This document shows, piece by piece, positions 21,966-32,513 of a stretch of DNA of 64,000 nucleotides. A program made the translations under genes and the position numbers. Each line of letters begins with the position of its first letter. The first letter of the stretch is position 1. Below the pieces are notes generated by a model. That model was not told the origin of the DNA, ran no database searches, and was given only the letters and a program-made list of their open reading frames with translations. The stretch covers positions 1,922,001 to 1,986,000 of the forward strand of contig OX596341.1 in the NCBI GenBank assembly GCA_951394405.1, given 5' to 3'. The DNA is from Coprinellus micaceus. Lineage: Eukaryota; Basidiomycota; Agaricomycetes; Agaricales; Psathyrellaceae.

Positions 21966-23993
21966 TGCCCCAGACACTGGTGTGGGGGCACTGGCATGGT
22001 TGGAAGGGGGACGGCGGTTGGGAGGAATGGAAATTGGGGTGGTGATGGGGGCAACACTTGGCTCTGGTTCGTAAATGTCATCTGGGTCATAGGGGTCATC
22101 CACATCCTGAGTTTCGGTGTCGATCTGGGTCTGAGCTTCTCCGATGAGAGTCAGAGCCTCAAAGCCTTGGTCATTTTCGTAGTAGCCAGTGCTGGGGTCC
22201 TCGAAGGAGTCTTCCATTGTGTAGTCGTTGAAGTTGGTATTGGTGTCAGCATAGGCTTCATCCTCGTAGCCAGGACCTTCGAAAGATGGAGCAGGGAGAG
22301 GGGACTGGACGGGCAACGATGAGATGCGAGTTGGACCTGATAGTGGAGTCGGATACCGGGCTTGGGGGTTGGCCGGGGTGAAGGGACTAGGATGTGGTCG
22401 ATGACGCGAAGTCGACTGTGGGGGCCCCATGGCCAGGGTTGAAGGCGTGACCAACGCATGGCGCCCACTGTGTGAAGGGACACTTTGTGGGGCCCTGTGG
22501 GTCCCATGTACAGATGATGATGGTGGAATGGAGGACGGGGTCGACCTAACCGGGTATTAGTACATAGAAAGTGTTGAAGAGCGAAGAGCAAATATACTTA
22601 CAGATTGTCTGCGAAAACAGCTATCTTTCTCTTCTTGGACTCGCCTTTGGGCTTCAATCGAGAGTCTTCATCTGGTCGGCGCTTAGTGGGAATAGAAGCA
22701 GCGCCACCGTCGATGTGAGTAGCAAGGGGAGGTAGGGCAGGGGCGTTGGGCTCAAGCTTGATGCGAGGAGTAGGTGCGACATCCTTCTTGTTGAACTTGC
22801 TGAGTTTGGAGTTGACATCAGCAACAACGATGGGGTGGGTGGAGGTGCCGGCAAGGGGAGTCGCAGCTCCAGATGGGGCGACGGAGGACAGGGCTGGAGT
22901 CGAGTGTAAAGCGATGAGGGACGAGAGGCCAATTTGACCAGCAACATGCTGGAGGGTCAAGAGTGCCTTCCAGTGACCGTAGCACTTGGCGAAGATCTCG
23001 GGGAAGGTTGCCTCGAGGAGGTTGACGAGGATGATCTTGACATCAACGCCGCACTGTTCCTTGAAGGACTTGCCAAGTTTGTTGAGACGAGCCATGGTGA
23101 TGAAAGCTGAACGGATGAAGGCACTGATCTCGGAGAGCTTTTCAGCACCGATATACTTGAGGGTCTCGGCATCGATTAGGAACCCGAATGTCGCATGCCA
23201 CTCAGCGTCGGTGATGATGGGGTGTTCGTTTTGAAGCTGGTGCTTATCTTCGTCATCGTCAATATCACTCCCATTCTCCTCCTCGTCATCATCACCACCG
23301 TTGGCCTTGGCCTTGGCCCGAGCCTTCCCATTCATGCTGTTCTTCTTGACCTTCTTAGCAGCTGTTGTGCCGTTTGCTGTACCTTGCTGCTTGTGGTAAA
23401 TCTGCTGGCGTTCCTTCCAGTCATCTTGGGTGAAGCAAATATGGAGTCGCTCGTCCGCACTCTCAGGAGGGGTAGGAGAGAGGTCATAGGTGGGAATGGG
23501 GGGTATGCGTCCAGAAGAGGGCAGACACCTGACATCGGAGGCAATCTGTGCAAGAGTCACGTTCACCCCGGCCATCCCAGCGCTGTGTGTATGTGGTCAG
23601 ATAAGGTGATAACATGAGTACCAATGTGACGTACGTGAGGGCCTCGACCTTTGCATAAATCCCGCGGAGGGAGGCAAACATCGACATTGCCATGGCCTTG
23701 TCATCCTTTGCGAGTGCCAGGAATTCATCAAACTCCTTCTCAAGCTTGATACGCTCCTTCTCGGCAGCTCGCCGCTTTTTCTTCTCCTTCTTGGCTTTTT
23801 CGCGTTCACGTTCGCGTTCACGTTTCTCCTTGGGGTTGGGAGCAGTGGTGGCGGCTGTTTTGGGGGGGATTGTGCGGTTGCTGTTGGCGGCGTTGATCTC
23901 GGCGATCTGGGCAGATCCCTGGGTAGTCGCACCCACCATGCCCCCATCCTCACCTCCTGAAGAGGCGGTCGAGGAATCGTCGGACGGGGCCAT
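21906..23993 (-). CDS. Transposon accessory protein of unknown function (659 aa)
   Basis: Exons 23993-23635, 23582-22602 and 22545-21906 join in phase to 660 codons. The N terminus MAPSDDSSTASSGGED is acidic. It is followed by a strongly charged coiled coil (KEKREREREREKAKKEKKK, then ERIKLEKEFDEFLALAKDD), a middle globular segment (HPIITDAEWHATFGFLIDAE, then GAEKLSEISAFIRSAF and GVDVKIILVNLLEATFPEIF), a basic motif near KKRKIAVFADNL, and a proline/acid-rich tail with YDPDDIYEPEP. No known enzyme motif seen. It lies between the transposase and the RGG gene in the same direction. Its last residues (FVDKPLQILHW) are encoded by the palindrome cluster, so the C terminus may be altered. A role as DNA-binding or assembly partner of the transposase is a guess. 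Confidence 0.75.
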
Positions 23994-24280
23994 CGATATG
24001 GTGGTGGAAGGGAGAGAAGATGGGGAGAGGAGAGCGAAAAAAATCGTCAGAGCCTGGCGTGTGGATTCCACGGTCACGTCCCACGTGATCGTTCTTCAGC
24101 GTCAACTTGGTGCTACTGGGCGCCTATTAATAAGGGCTAGGCTGCGTCGTTGGGCCTCATAAACAAACGACTTGCAAGTAAGTCATGTCAGGTAGTGGTA
24201 GGAGACCGTTGAATATCTCCAAACGATTGCCAAGTCAAAGAGACGCCGAGGCTGTGCTAAGCGCTTAGTCTATCGTTGGT

Positions 24281-27200
24281 CTATTCCTGCTCTCTCTCAT
24301 CCCCTAATACAAAAGAGTCACTATCTAGATAAGCTGTGTCTGTTCCTAAGTCCTCGAATAGAAACATGTATCCAGGCATTTGAGGGAAAGGCAACAAAGA
24401 GACAACAGACTGAATCACATCAGCGGAAACAACGTACAAGTTCTGCCCCGTTTCATACCGTGTTACCCAGAGAACATTTTTTGACCGTCTAAGAATCTCG
24501 GTATTAGGGTCCTCACATAGCGATAGCATTACCAACCCCTCAACTTGCCCACCGACTCTCGCCTCAAAGAAATACATCACCTCTCCAATTCTCGGCTCCT
24601 GTACCAGGTCCCCCTCGTCGTTGTAATACTCTTCCACGAACTAAGGAAAGACGATTAGTACCAGCTGTGAGAGAGAAGGGGATAAAGGGGAGTAGTCACC
24701 TTGACCATCCGGGAGATACGGAGGGCGGCATCTATTGACTTCTCGTTCTCCTTCCATGCTGTCCGGCCAATTTGCTTGTTGGGCAGTTGAAGGCGGCCCT
24801 TTTTGCAGAATCTCACGCCGTTTGAATCCACTGTGAACGAGGAGTCCTTTGAGAGCCCATACTCCACGAAGGCTTCAGCCTCTGCCCTTGTCATTTTGGT
24901 GCGAGGTCCGGTGGGGTTGAGCAGTAAGCGCCCATCACCCAAGTCGATCGCACCTTGAGGAAGAGATGGCGGGGGATCAAGGCCAAGGAGAGCCACAATC
25001 GCATTGACTTGGGCTCGGCGCAGTCCACGTTCAGAAAGGTTCTTGTAAGGGTTTGAATGTTGTTTGATCTCTTCACCGAGATTCCCGATGGTTCGCTCCA
25101 TGACCCATTGAGAGAGGAGATTCTGTGGTCCAGTCCGCACGGTTTCGGGGCTGAGATGGACAAGATTATGGATACACTGGCGGACAAAGTGAATTCGAGA
25201 ACCCTTCCGCTGAACGTAAATCTTTTCGAAGTCGACAACGAAAGATATAAGTGAGTCGTGAGCTGATTGGAGTTCCTCCTTCGTAATCTTGCGCTGGGTG
25301 ATAATTCGGACTCCCCAAACAAGGTCGCAAAAGTTCGAGTAGTAGGGCTCTGGAAGGAGATCATAGAGCAGGGCTGGGAGCATTCCGTACACGTAGCTTA
25401 GGAACTCCTTTGCTTTGTATCCACTATTGATTTTCTTGGCGGGGTCGCGTGGTGGTCGCTCGATTGATGATGACAAGTACTTCTTGAAGCTGGCAACAAG
25501 CTGCCCATGTTCCTTCCACACGTTATCATCCATGAGAACTGCCCAGTCCCAAGTCGCCTTGTCGTCGCCAGGCCCAACATCCATCGTCCCACGCAATAGC
25601 CCCATTATGACATCAGTGACGTTGAGAGCAGTCAGGTGCATCAAGTCAGACGGAAACGCGCCCAGCATGCTGAATCGACCGTGCTTCGACAGCCCAGAGA
25701 ATATACTAGGCTTTGAGATACCCGTGTTCCGCCTGTTTGTAGTGTATTCGTCCATTGTGTCTGATGCGAGGACGACCCTCAGTTGACGTTCGTACTCCTC
25801 GACCCTGGCTGGCGAGGTCGTATCAAGCAGTGTTGTAACGTCGACATCGGGATGGTCAGATCCTGGCGGCATCCAGTCATGGGGTCGGAATAATGCCGGA
25901 TAGTAAGTGTCCGATTTTGCCGTAAACCGACGTCCTGGGATGGGGCACCAGTGTCGGCAGCCAATGTAGCCCAGGTGGCCGGTGCGACCATCGCAGTAGC
26001 ATAGGCCAGGTCCATCAGCAGTCTGATGATTGACAAAGGGCTTCGACTCATAGGTCTCATCAGTGGCAGCATTCCAGACCTTGAGACCACCCTTCTGCAG
26101 CGAGGAGATATGTTGAAGACCAGGGTAGAGGAACGAGTCGACATTCTTTGGCTTGTTGGGACCGGGAATAAAGCCTCCGGGCATGACATACTTCTTCTTA
26201 TAGCGCTGGTCAGGCGGGAGGTCCATGAAAACCCAGATGTAGATCCAGCAATCAGATTGCTTGGACTCGTAGAGCTGGGCGCCGTCGATGGACATCATAA
26301 GCACAAGATCTTCATCACGAATGTCATCCTTGAGAACAGCTTCCAAGTAGTCACGGCCATGAATGTAGTCCTCGAAGACCGGGACATCAATCTTGACCGA
26401 GCCGTCAGGAAGGCGCGTCGTGTGCTCCTCAATGACCTTTCGAGTCTCTCGAGATCGATACTGAGCAAGAGTGGCGACCTCCTTGCTCCGAAGAAACGCC
26501 TGAAGCTGAGGGCCCACAGGAAGAGTGTAGTACTGCTGACGAGGGACCTTCTTCCCTTTGACAATACGATAGCGCGGCTCAGGACACTTGAGACAGTGGT
26601 CGAGCTTCTCCAGAGGCCCAGTGTATGCCATGCAGGACCTCGGACACATGTCGTGCTTTATTGCGACCACACCAGTGAGCTGCCGGATCTTCTCCTTTAC
26701 CTGCTTGTAGGAATAGAAGGTCTTGCGTCGGGGATCCTCGAAATCGAAGTCATCCAGACTAGAAAGGCCATTCGTAGTCCGCTCATCCGCCCAAGCCTGA
26801 AGTCGCCGCATAGCTTTATCATAGGCCTTCTGTGACGTGCCGCCAAGATCAACAAAGAGACCGATGGAGAGTTCAAGCCCAGGATCATCACTCAAGTCCA
26901 GAATACACTCAGGTGGGTTGAGGAGACGTTCGGCAGAGCTGTCGTCGAGGCCACTGTTCTTGAAGTCGGCTCTGGCCGCACGAATATAGTCAGCATAGGC
27001 CACAGCAATCTTGAGGTCCTGAAGAGTGGCCACAAGCTTGGGTCCCTCTTCATCCTCGTCCTCGTCCTCATCATCCGAATCATCCTCATCGTCTGAATCT
27101 GCCTCGATCTCGTCAGAAAGTCCTCGTAGATACGGGTGGTACCGCGCTAAAAACTGCTGGCGGTCAAGTTCACGCTGCTCCTCATCGGGGTCGTACTCCC

Positions 27201-27731
27201 ATTCGTCTTCACCCATATGCTGAGGGTCGTCCTGGTACGCGCCCCTTTGTTGCTCGTCATGGCCGTGGTCGTCGTCCTGGCAGCCGGAACCACAGTGCAA
27301 ATAATTCTGCACATACACCTGTCGTCGCGAGACCCCGTAAGCGCAATTGGAACCCAAGGCACCCTGGAGTTGGGACGCACCTGTTTCAGCCCGAGGGCAT
27401 CATGCACACCCTCTCCTTCATCATCATCTTCACCCTCCTCCCCTGAGTCCCCTCCCTGAGCCGCTCCTCCCATCCCATCGTCAACTCCCTGCTCGTCGTC
27501 GCGTCTTGGTGCTAGCTGTGCATCGCCTGTGACCTGGATGAATGCATTTATCTGCTCGAGGGCCCTTGCTTCGTCGGTGTTGCGGTACTTCTTGTGGTGC
27601 TTGTAGGTCCCCCTCGGCAGCGATCCCATCAACCCATTGCACTTGGTGCTGCAGTTGCACCAGTAGAGGCCATCCCTGTGCCCAGGTTTCGTGGGGGGAG
27701 GGACGGTGGGGATGGTGCGGCTTGGGGGCAT
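24281..27731 (-). CDS. Plavaka/Tnp2-family transposase
   Basis: Three exons (27731-27381, 27318-24700, 24640-24281) give 1,109 residues. The N terminus has a zinc-binding motif YWCNCSTKCNGLMGSLPRGT, then acidic linkers. The core is the Tnp2 (Transposase_21, CACTA-related) domain: KHDMCPRSCMAYTG with LDHCLKCPEPRY, the acidic motif MMSIDGAQLYESKQSDCW, KKKYVMPGGFIPGPNKPKN, TADGPGLCYCDGRTGH with GCRHWCPIPGR, FPSDLMHLTALNVTDV, and near the C terminus QWVMERTIGNLGEEIKQHSN. DGA and DLMH supply likely catalytic acidic residues. The frame is intact throughout, so the protein is probably functional. Closely similar proteins are annotated as transposase family Tnp2 in agaricomycetes. The short last exon (FVEEYYNDEGDLVQEP onward) is an accessory C-terminal domain. 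Confidence 0.93.
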
Positions 27732-28061
27732 CCTGTGGACGTGAGTGGGGGACTTAGAGAGCGAACACGAACGAGGGCGCTGCGGAGTGAGCCTGTGAAA
27801 CATATTGATTTCCCAAAGATATAACAACTACATTAACAGAAAGAGAGTGGAGACGAAACTGGGGGCGGCTGTGGGCGGTTGTGGATGGTTGTGGGCGGTT
27901 GAAAGAGGCCCAGTTTCGCTCGGCAGGTTGAGGGTTCTTCAGAGTGGCTGTGAGCCGTTGGATCAGCCCACGCCCCAGCTGGGCGCTGTTGTGGGTTTTT
28001 CTAGGGGACCGGTAGGTTCACTGGGGTTCAAGAGTCGTCGAGTTTGGGCCAGGTCAGTTTA

Positions 28062-29188
28062 CAGCAGTTCGCGGAACATAGGGCGCGGATTGATTTTTTG
28101 ATTTTGATTTCTCGCGCGCGCAAAACGCGCCATGATTTCGAGCCTCGGCGATGTTGCCCTCATTATGCTTGTGTATCTTCTCGGGTGGCCTTGAAAACAG
28201 TACAGTCATATTTAGAGAGCCATTGTGGACCGAACGAAGTCGTTTTTGCGGTCATAGGTTGTTTTTGTGAGATGAGGTTACGAGATGATTGTCTGGTACA
28301 CTCCCCGTCAATGACATCGCGTGTCCCGGTCTCTTACATCCTTCTGGACTCATGAAAGGAGGCGTAAATGTCCTAAGAATCTCTGGTAATAGCTGTGTAT
28401 TACTTAAGGGGCCCAGTTCGAAGAGAGGCATCATAAAAATTGGTATGGAAAGTGGGCACCTGGCATCAAACCCGCCTGGGTGTGCCCTCACCATCGTGCT
28501 CCTCAACGCGTCCTCCTCAGAGATCGACCGCCAGAGGGTGGTGTAATATATAAGTTGGAACTAGGGAATGGTTCATTATCCATTTCGTTCTTTGGAACCC
28601 TCATTGAAATGAAGATTTAGGTGCCAGCAAAGCACCTCACCACCAGGCCACTTATCACTTAGATTGAAGGAAATGCGCTGTTTTTGACCCTTCCGAAGAG
28701 TTAATACGTCTTTGGAGACGGCTTAAGTGGTCCGTTTCAGGCTCCAGAGCGCCGTATATTCATTGCAGGACACAGGGTGTGCCACAGCGACCTCGTTGAT
28801 GAGCAGCTGATCGGCCCCTTGAGGCTACCTTAACACACCAGCCCACTACCACCTGATACTACCTACCTACAGGCACAGAATCACCTTCCCCTCCTTTCAG
28901 TTTAAATTTGAGTCTAAAACATACCATTCTCGTAGATGGATTGAGGTGACAATCCAGCATACTCAAAGGTGGATGGTTGGGACCTGAGCATGCTGCCACT
29001 TCCGTTTTCCGAACAAAATTGGTACCAACATGTTTGCACAACGCTACTGGACACAGCTGAAGTAAATTTACATTCTTGGGGGAAGAATTGAACTCGATAC
29101 TGCCAGGTCAAAATTCCAGTCGCGTTTTGCGCGCGCGAGAAAAAGAAATCAAAAAATCAATCCGCGCCCTATGTTCCGCGAATTGCTG
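28062..29188. mobile_element. TIR element with TA target duplication (1,127 bp), no transposase
   Basis: Inverted repeats of about 75 bp: left CAGCAGTTCGCGGAACATAG, right (read inward) CAGCAATTCGCGGAACATAG, both continuing through GGCGCGGATTGATTTTTTGA to CTCGCGCGCGCAAAACGCG. TA dinucleotides flank it at 28060-28061 and 29189-29190, as expected of Tc1/mariner- or pogo-type mobilisation. No transposase frame inside, so it is non-autonomous. It inserted into the same repeat as the Plavaka element, 36 bases away; the intact relative at 31183-31300 shows GTCAGTTTAAGAG without the insert. Confidence 0.88.
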
Positions 29189-29190
29189 TA

Positions 29191-29424
29191 AGGGACAACT
29201 TCGTAAGAGGGCCGGGTCGGGCGGGCGGCTTCGACTGCGTGCGTTGGGCCGAGGCTAAATTCAGTGAGCAGCGTGACCCCCACTGAGCTAACGTCACCGT
29301 TCACGCAAATAAAATTCCGTTGACATTGGCGAGGTTCGTCCATGTGCTGAACGACGGGGACATCGATCGGGAACGCAATGATGACGGGAGGACGACGGGA
29401 AATCAGCATTTCACTCTGAAGGCT
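29191..29424 (+). repeat. Right part of the interrupted host repeat
   Basis: Matches 31270-31467 in order: GAGGGCCGGGTC, GCGTGCGTTGGGC, GCAAATAAAATTCC, GGGACATCGATCGGG. Together with 19195-19260 and 28026-28061 it makes one copy of a repeat split by two transposons. No coding frame supported. Confidence 0.75.
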
Positions 29425-29556
29425 CGGTAAAATTCGCTCGGGACTCGCGGTGTGCATTGGGCGGGACATTTTCCACTGTGCTCATCAAGAGCTCATCTCA
29501 CCATCCACGGGAATAAGAGTCTATTCATCTCATGGATGAGAGGTGCGCTGATATCC
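29425..29556 (+). repeat. Direct repeat, left copy
   Basis: Diverged direct repeat of 30347-30476; shared strings include GCTCGGGACTC, AAGAGTC and CTCATCTCATGGATGAGAGG. A shorter third copy with CACTCATCTCATGGGTGAG lies at about 30545-30592. The two long copies flank the inverted-repeat element at 29564-30323. Confidence 0.75.
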
Positions 29557-29563
29557 ACACCAG

Positions 29564-30323
29564 GGGGCTCCCGTCGCAGAAATCGGCGACATCAACCCAA
29601 CGCTACCAAAAAGGTAGTGGTGTCATCAGGTCCCACCCATATTTGGACAGTCTTCTGGGGTCCTTCCATCAAACTCCCTTATGTGGAGGCATGGGAATAA
29701 GGGTTTGGCAGGCATGCGCGTTGTAAAGGCTTGAGAGAGCCCCTACAACCTGATGTTTTGCCAAATTATGTAGTAGATATGCCCCGCTAATTATGACTCT
29801 ATTCTTTTTTGCTACCCCCGCTCTCCCCTGCTCAGTCCACGCTCAGTTATGCCGCCTAACTTAAAGACTCTCATGTGCCAGCTAGGCTCGGGCGGGAGAA
29901 TGGTTCAACACTTTTATAAGCCAAGACATTCGCAGGGAGGAGTCTCTTCAAGTGCGACTTCTGGTCTCCTAAGATGAATGATATTCATATTAGTTCACTA
30001 CCACTGCCAGTAGGGAGCACAGAGAGGCAACCCCGAACCGCATGACATTGCAGGTCCCTCCCACACACTAGAGAGAGAAAATCGGCCTCTACACATCTAT
30101 ACTGTATCTCAAGTTTATTCTAGGCTTGTGAATTGTCCTCACAGGGGAACAGACTAGGATTACTGCACGGTACGAGGACGCTGGCATCGAGCCCTACGTA
30201 CCTGATAAGGGAATATGATGGAGGGACCCCAGAAGACTGTCCAAATATGGGTGGGACCTGATGACACCACTACCTTTTTGGTAACGTTGGGTTGATGTCG
30301 CCGATTTCTGTGACGGGAGCCCC
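29564..30323. mobile_element. 760-bp element with about 120-bp inverted repeats
   Basis: The arm at 29564-29684 (GGGGCTCCCGTCGCAGAAAT, GACATCAACCCAACG, ACCAAAAAGGTAGTGGTGTC, TCCCACCCATATTTGGACAG) is matched almost base for base by the inverted arm at 30203-30323. The 520 bases between have no gene. Looks like a MITE or foldback element. TCCACAC occurs near both outer edges (29553 area and 30328 area) but does not abut the arms exactly, so the duplication is unresolved. Confidence 0.8.
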
Positions 30324-30346
30324 TTGATCCACACATCGCTGATGGC

Positions 30347-30476
30347 AGGGTAAAATTGGCTCGGGACTCACGCTGTACATCCGGCGAGATGTTTTCTGCT
30401 CTGTTCACCAAGAGCCAATCTCACCGTCCACAGGAACAAGAGTCCACTCATCTCATGGATGAGAGGTGTGCTGACA
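30347..30476 (+). repeat. Direct repeat, right copy
   Basis: Partner of 29425-29556, on the other side of the inverted-repeat element. Shares GGTAAAATT, GCTCGGGACTC and CTCATCTCATGGATGAGAGG with it. Confidence 0.75.
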
Positions 30477-30867
30477 TTAAAACATTTACTATTTAAAAGG
30501 AGCAGGCGGGCAATCTCAGGCTCTCGGGTGACTTCCAGTAGGTTTATATCACCGTTCATGGGAATAAAGGCCACTCATCTCATGGGTGAGGATACTACTG
30601 TCGCAGGTCGTGCTTTATAAACAAGGGCTACATATTTCAGAGCCTAATGCCGTCACTCTATCTCTGCCGATCCATGGAATCAAGGATCGCCGTTGCGCTG
30701 AACAACTGGAGTATCTTTGCATGCGGTTATGTTCTGACACTTCGCAATGACGACGGGGCGGTGACGGGAAATTAGCACCTCACCTCCAAGGCTCGGTAGT
30801 CGGCTTGGGTAGCCTGCACTTGATGTTTGCGGGCGCTTATCCAGGCGCTGGACCGGGATATAGTCGG

Positions 30868-31180
30868 TACGCTCCTCACCAGCTATAGGACTTAGACACG
30901 GTGGTGCCGCGGGGTTGTGACATCCGGGCGGCCCAGGATTATATATAGCACGGATGAGCTGGCGCTGTTTCGACGAAAAGAGGGCTTTGAGCTATGTAGG
31001 GTCCGCGCAGGGAAGGGAATCCGGGAATGCGAGATGTCCTCCCAAGGATACGAGCCCGGCATCACCGCAATCGGGGAAGGTTATCGCTGTAGTGGGACCT
31101 AGAATACTAAGTATGGGCTGGGGCCACGCGCTGACGCCATTTAACCAGATCCCCGGTGCGAAGCACGGGTTACACTCTAG
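30868..31180 (+). repeat. Direct repeat of about 310 bp, copy 1
   Basis: Shares with 31468-31775 the strings CTCCTCACCAGCTATAGGAC, GGCCCAGGATTATA, GGGAATGCGAGA, GGCTGGGGCCACGCG and, at the 3' end, GCACGGGTTACACTCTAGT. Two similar-sized direct copies about 290 bases apart could be remnants of LTR-like ends or a tandem duplication. No coding frame. Confidence 0.8.
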
Positions 31181-31182
31181 TC

Positions 31183-31467
31183 CAATACATGAAATGAGTA
31201 AAGTTCGGTCACGTTTCAAATTTCGAGCGTCCCGTTCGAGAGTCGTCGAGTTTGGGCCGGGTCAGTTTAAGAGTCGTACGGGGACGACTTCTGAAGAGGG
31301 CCGGGTCCGATGAGCGGTTTCGACCCCTCGGGCGTGCGTTGGGCTTGGGCTGAATACACGCTGCCCACTGAGCTCACTGTCAGTGCAAATAAAATCCCAT
31401 TGTCGTTCACAGGTCCTTGGATGCTCTGAGGGACGGGCACATCAATCGGGTACGGGATTGTGTCCCG
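31183..31467 (+). repeat. Intact copy of the repeat hit by two transposons
   Basis: Uninterrupted relative of the repeat split at 19254-28032 and 28060-29190. It has one GTTCGAG (31234-31240), where the Plavaka element duplicated GTTCAAG, and one TA (31268-31269), where the TA element inserted, separated by the same AGAGTCGTCGAGTTTGGGCC string. It therefore serves as an internal empty-site control. Confidence 0.85.
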
Positions 31468-31775
31468 CTCCTCACCAGCTATAGGACTCTGGCTTGGTGG
31501 TGCTGCAGATGGGACATCCAAGGGGCCCAGGATTATAAACAGCACGGATGGGCGAGTGCCGTTTCGATGAAAAGAGGGTTGTGAGTTAAAGACTGCGCAG
31601 AGAATGCGGGAATGCGAGACGCCCTCCCGAGTCTCAAGGGTACGAGCTCACTGTCATTGCAATTGGGGAATGTTATCGTTGTGGTGGGACCTGGAATACT
31701 ACTATCGGCTGGGGCCACGCGGTGACGCTGTTTAACCAGAACCCCGGTGCGTAGCACGGGTTACACTCTAGTATA
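31468..31775 (+). repeat. Direct repeat of about 310 bp, copy 2
   Basis: Partner of 30868-31180, ending in GCACGGGTTACACTCTAGT followed by different sequence (ATAACATAT). No coding frame. Confidence 0.8.
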
Positions 31776-32513
31776 ACATATATTCTCTACAGTAAAAAGG
31801 AGAAGCACAGTGATCATACCGTCCAACGGCATAAACCTCCTCTAAACACCCAGAACGGCCCCGCCCCAAAAGGGCATCTACCCCTATCACTTTGTGGCCC
31901 TCCTCGTACCGTGCTGGGCGCTCTTGAAGCTTGAAGCTTGAGGGCTTGACGCTGTGTCTGTGGTCAAAAGGCAACCCACAGGGTGTGGTAACAGCGCCGA
32001 AACATCGAAGTAGCAACCATAGCCCGTAGCCCATGGACCGTGGACCGCGGACCGTGGCCGTAGCCCCCAATCGATCCAGTATACTAACAGTATAGTGCGT
32101 TCAGGCGCGGGCACCCTTGAGTGCCGATGCGGGATTCCGGCAGCAGCGTGGGGTCGAGGCAGAGAACAGTGTTGGGCCATTTCTCAATCTTGTCGCCGGC
32201 CGAGTACCGAATAGGCGTGTCGAGCTTGATTTCGCATAGCGTTCGAGCCTTTGGAGTGGCTTTGGCTAATGCCGCACTACATTGGCGCTTTCTAGGAGGT
32301 TTGCTCTCCTGAGAGTATGAGGAGGTTGGAGTCGGCAATGGCAGCGCGGGGTGATTGAAGTCGAGAATGGTTTACTTTGGAGAACACCAGGAATACCTGC
32401 CTGGCGTTTTTTGGACGGTTTGGACGGTGCGAGCCTTCCCTTCAAAGGAAGGAGATACTAGGACAGCCGAACGTTTAATACAAGTACATCATGGGGGTAA
32501 AAATTAAAAGGTA
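31776..32513. other. Intergenic, possible decayed exon
   Basis: A minus-strand open stretch (32364-32084) encodes a plausible peptide with PPRKRQCSAALAKATPKAR and IEKWPNTVLCLDPTLLPESR, but it has no ATG and an in-frame stop just upstream. It could be a remnant or an exon of an unrecognised gene. Nothing else is supported. Confidence 0.35.

Larger units (their letters stand above)
19261..28025 (-). mobile_element. Complete Plavaka/Tnp2-type DNA transposon (8,765 bp)
   Basis: Terminal inverted repeats begin CCCAGTGAATGTGCCGG at the left and, read inward, CCCAGTGAACCTACCGG at the right; both continue into a shared AGAAAAAC block. Exact 7-bp duplications GTTCAAG flank it (19254-19260 and 28026-28032). 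It carries three genes, all on the minus strand: transposase, a coiled-coil/acidic protein, and an RGG/AT-hook protein. The interrupted target is recognisable because an undisrupted relative at 31183-31300 has a single GTTCGAG at the corresponding place. Intact ends, exact duplication and intact transposase exons suggest a recent insertion. Confidence 0.9.

Noticed and set aside
23740..23860. Repetitive CGTTCACGTTCGCGTTCACG sequence as a possible CRISPR-like or satellite array
   Set aside because: It encodes the Lys/Glu/Arg coiled coil of the accessory protein; the repetition follows from the RERERE composition.
24655..27357. Considered a KDZ (Kyakuja-Dileera-Zisupton) transposase
   Set aside because: The motifs (DGAQLYESKQSDCW, MPGGFIPGPNKPKN, MERTIGNLGEEIKQ) are those of the Tnp2/Plavaka family, and no KDZ cysteine cluster was seen.
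30868..31775. Idea that the 310-bp direct repeats are LTRs of a retrotransposon
   Set aside because: Only about 290 bases lie between them, and no primer-binding site, polypurine tract or gag/pol remnant was seen.
32084..32364. Minus-strand peptide with PPRKRQCSAALAKATPKAR
   Set aside because: No ATG, an upstream in-frame stop and no family recognised; mentioned only as a possible decayed exon.
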